Source: Pycnococcus provasolii (lineage: Eukaryota > Chlorophyta > Pseudoscourfieldiophyceae > Pseudoscourfieldiales). From it: a DNA stretch of 64,000 bases. The notes under the pieces were generated by a model, which did not search any database, was not told where the DNA came from, and was given only the letters and a program-made list of their open reading frames with translations. Shown piece by piece: positions 63,417 to 64,000 of the stretch (its first letter is position 1; the number at the start of each line of letters is the position of its first letter). The translations under genes and the position numbers were made by a program. Location of the stretch: NCBI GenBank assembly GCA_049487715.1, contig CP150548.1, positions 558,001 to 622,000 on the forward strand, read 5' to 3'.

Positions 63417-64000
63417 ATGGACGACGCGGAGCCTGACGTGTGGCTGAATACAAGGCTCGACGGGCTTCACGCTGTCGACGCTGCGATGCGCTGCAGCATA
63501 TGCAAAGAGTTCGTTGACGTGCCTGTTGCGCTCAACTGCGGGCACTCGTTCTGCTCCCTCTGCATACGCCGCAGCCTCGAATTCAGGGCGCAGTGTCCCA
63601 CTTGTCGTGCGCCAGCAGATGTTAACGAGTTGCGCCCCAACCGAGGCCTGGAGGCAGCGATCAACGCCTTTCGCGCTGCGCGGAGTGTTCTCCTGGCTCT
63701 ATCGCGCTCTCCAGTTCCGCCGCGTGAAGACACCGTTCGGCCCAGACGGCACGGAAGCTCCGCCGCAAATGCGGTGGTGCTGTCTGACGCGAGTGGTGGC
63801 GAGGACGACCAGGGGTATGGCGACGAGGAGGACGATAGCGACTACGAGCCGGATCCTCCGTCAAAGCAACCTTCAACTCGGCATGCGGCACCTGTGAGGG
63901 TGGTCGCAGACTCGGCTGCAGCGTCACCGGCGCCAACTGCCGCCAGGAAGCGCCCAGATGGAACGGTGACGTGCCCCGTCTGCGGTACGTCCGTCACCGA
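63417..64000 (+). CDS. RAD18: E3 ubiquitin ligase RAD18, 5' part
   Basis: The first 194 codons of a frame that runs off the right edge. A RING finger occupies about residues 23-65: CSICKEFVDVPVALNCGHSF, then CSLCIRR and CPTCRAP. The last visible residues, GTVTCPVCGTSV, match the start of the RAD18-type UBZ4 zinc finger. RING plus UBZ4 in this order and spacing is diagnostic of RAD18, which with RAD6 monoubiquitinates PCNA to start translesion synthesis. An acidic linker (GEDDQGYGDEEDDSDYEPD) separates them. The SAP domain expected next lies outside the window. Confidence 0.9.
   Translation, partial: MDDAEPDVWLNTRLDGLHAVDAAMRCSICKEFVDVPVALNCGHSFCSLCIRRSLEFRAQCPTCRAPADVNELRPNRGLEAAINAFRAARSVLLALSRSPVPPREDTVRPRRHGSSAANAVVLSDASGGEDDQGYGDEEDDSDYEPDPPSKQPSTRHAAPVRVVADSAAASPAPTAARKRPDGTVTCPVCGTSVT

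Noticed and set aside
1-64000. Mobile elements, CRISPR arrays, rRNA or tRNA genes
   Set aside because: No terminal repeats, transposase or reverse-transcriptase motifs, spaced direct repeats or rRNA were seen, and no tRNA arms were recognised; a tRNA search by eye is not exhaustive.

Overview
This 64 kb window is nuclear DNA from a compact, gene-dense genome of a unicellular photosynthetic eukaryote, most likely a prasinophyte-like green alga. The evidence is: (i) ATP-citrate lyase split into plant-type ACLA and ACLB subunits; (ii) a thioredoxin f and a plastid-type ATP/ADP translocase, both with transit-peptide-like N-termini; (iii) short GT-AG introns (about 60-240 bp) in 9 of about 25 genes; (iv) TGTAA motifs, the usual green-algal polyadenylation signal, just after many stop codons. 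An HCN-like channel and a tubulin ligase-like polyglutamylase suggest a lineage that makes or once made flagella. The species cannot be fixed from this window; other algae with split ACL (for example glaucophytes) are not excluded.

Layout, left to right: partial RNA polymerase III RPC6-like gene (-); HCN-type cyclic-nucleotide-gated channel (+); ACLB (-) and ACLA (+) as a head-to-head pair; ankyrin protein (+); IQ-repeat protein (-); 1192-residue coiled-coil protein (-); mTERF-like protein (+); SENP8-like protease (-, two exons); glycine cleavage T-protein (-, two exons); ABCG half-transporter (+); thioredoxin f (-) and a GrxB-like glutaredoxin (+, two exons plus a frameshift) head to head; a large secreted modular protein (+); a 1295-residue coiled-coil protein (-); a kinesin-14 (+, two exons plus a frameshift); plastid NTT (-); ISY1 (+); a DDT/WHIM chromatin protein (+, two exons); an unresolved PH/VPS13-like fragment (-) and a small ORF (+); a 3742-residue BEACH-WD40 protein (-, two exons); a TTLL polyglutamylase (+, two exons); a VHS-GAT (TOM1-like) protein (-); and the start of RAD18 (+).

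The genes are not an operon or an accessory island. They are mostly single-copy housekeeping genes in alternating orientation, so most promoters are divergent and shared and most 3' ends converge, sometimes within 34-39 bp. Two divergent pairs make biochemical sense: the two ACL subunits, and the two thiol-redox proteins. The least explained items are the secreted three-module protein, the two very long coiled-coil proteins, the IQ protein with a 195-bp near-perfect internal duplication, short interstitial TTAGGG tracts in promoters, and two genes each broken by one extra base in a homopolymer. No mobile element, CRISPR array or rRNA was seen. No tRNA was recognised by eye.
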